Below the pieces are notes generated by a model. It was not told where the DNA came from and made no database searches. It saw nothing but the letters and a program-made list of their open reading frames with translations. This document shows, piece after piece, positions 63,952-64,000 of a stretch of DNA of 64,000 nucleotides (the first letter of the stretch is position 1; every line of letters starts with the position of its first letter). The stretch is from assembly GCA_037013495.1 (NCBI GenBank), contig JAZDXN010000026.1:3038001-3102000 (forward strand), written 5' to 3'. Origin of the DNA: Hippophae tibetana. Lineage: Eukaryota > Streptophyta > Magnoliopsida > Rosales > Elaeagnaceae. The translations under genes were made by a program, and so were the position numbers.

Positions 63952-64000
63952 AAAATCGTTTTTGTAGCCAAATTAATTCATTTACATCACTTAATGGGTG

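Larger units (their letters stand above)
1..64000 (+). repeat. Satellite DNA array, ~363.5-bp monomer, 176 full copies plus a partial
   Basis: Every segment of the window aligns to one unit of 357-366 bp. Landmarks that recur once per unit include CGACCTAGGGTTG, GAAAAAGAAAGAG, CATTTGGTAAATATGAG, GATAACTTTTGACTC and the AAAATCG junction. All copies I read are in the same orientation, and no unique spacer, transposon or gene interrupts them. Base composition, counted by hand on the first monomer, is about 31% G+C. The length is close to twice a nucleosome repeat, as in many centromeric and pericentromeric satellites; a centromeric role is inference. Three monomer classes (A, B, C) are arranged in several higher-order patterns, annotated separately. 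Confidence 0.98.
62862..64000 (+). repeat. 5-mer copy 2, rearranged and cut by the window edge
   Basis: Monomers start at 62862 (B), 63226 (B/A mosaic), 63589 (B/A mosaic) and 63952 (A, 49 bp visible). It follows copy 1 to about 63.7 kb. There the third monomer switches to a class A distal half instead of continuing as B, and an A follows directly. Confidence 0.8.

Noticed and set aside
1-64000. Hammerhead ribozyme, known from some satellite DNAs
   Set aside because: I found no CTGATGA core in any monomer class; CTGACC in some A and B variants is not the motif.
1-64000. CRISPR array, given the regular repeat-spacer look
   Set aside because: There are no short repeats separated by unique spacers; the whole ~364-bp unit is repeated, and no cas genes are present.
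1-64000. Inserted transposon, SINE, retroelement or tRNA gene
   Set aside because: Every interval can be aligned to the monomer, unit lengths stay within about 357-366 bp, and I saw no target-site duplication, terminal repeat or unique insert.

Overview
The whole window is one uninterrupted satellite DNA array. I find no gene, RNA gene, mobile element or stretch of unique sequence. A basic unit of about 363.5 bp is repeated head to tail on one strand: 176 complete monomers plus a 49-bp partial at the right edge, taking each monomer to begin at its AAAATC or GAAATC motif. A hand count of the first monomer gives about 31% G+C and 13 CpG dinucleotides, more than base composition predicts. The organism is therefore a eukaryote, and the array is most likely centromeric or pericentromeric heterochromatin. 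The lack of CpG depletion fits an invertebrate such as an insect better than a vertebrate or plant, but I do not recognise the repeat and cannot name the species.

Monomers fall into three classes, defined mostly by the first half of the unit. Class A has GTAGCCAAATTAATTC, AATGGGTG, TTGTGACGC and CTATATAGGAG. Class B has GTACCAAAATTACATCG, ACCGAGTG, TTTTTCACGC, CTATACAAGAG, and TATTCAATAA in place of TCTTCACAAA. Class C has GTAACCAAATTACATAG, AATGGCTA, TTGTCATGC and TTACTTAG. All classes share a block of about 79 bp in the second half and a 22-24 nt polypurine run.

Layout: 1-1453 is B-A-C-B. 1454 to about 26.1 kb is an A/B-only domain with no class C, built from a 5-mer duplication (1454-5075), an irregular 11-monomer block (5076-9065), an 11-mer of 3991 bp present twice (9066-17047), a mixed run (17048-21763) and A-A-B trimers (21764-26128). 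From about 26.1 kb to the end is an A/B/C domain. It contains a dimeric stretch (27.9-30.1 kb), 5-mer and 10-mer duplications (30.1-39.2 kb) and the cleanest higher-order repeat in the window: a 2183-bp hexamer B-A-C-B-A-C in five and a half copies (38130-50134). The hexamer ends at a B/C chimaeric monomer. After it come a B-A dimer block (52.3-55.2 kb), a second, differently ordered hexamer B-A-A-B-B-A in two copies (56.3-60.7 kb) and a final 5-mer duplication with B/A mosaic monomers (61.0-64.0 kb).

The biology here is the amplification history of the satellite: nested unequal exchanges of 2, 3, 4, 5, 6, 10 and 11 monomers, with visible junctions and variants shared by neighbouring copies. 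The many open frames of 60-150 codons are by-products of the periodicity, and most have no ATG start. Monomer boundaries were counted by hand and should be good to about 3 bp.
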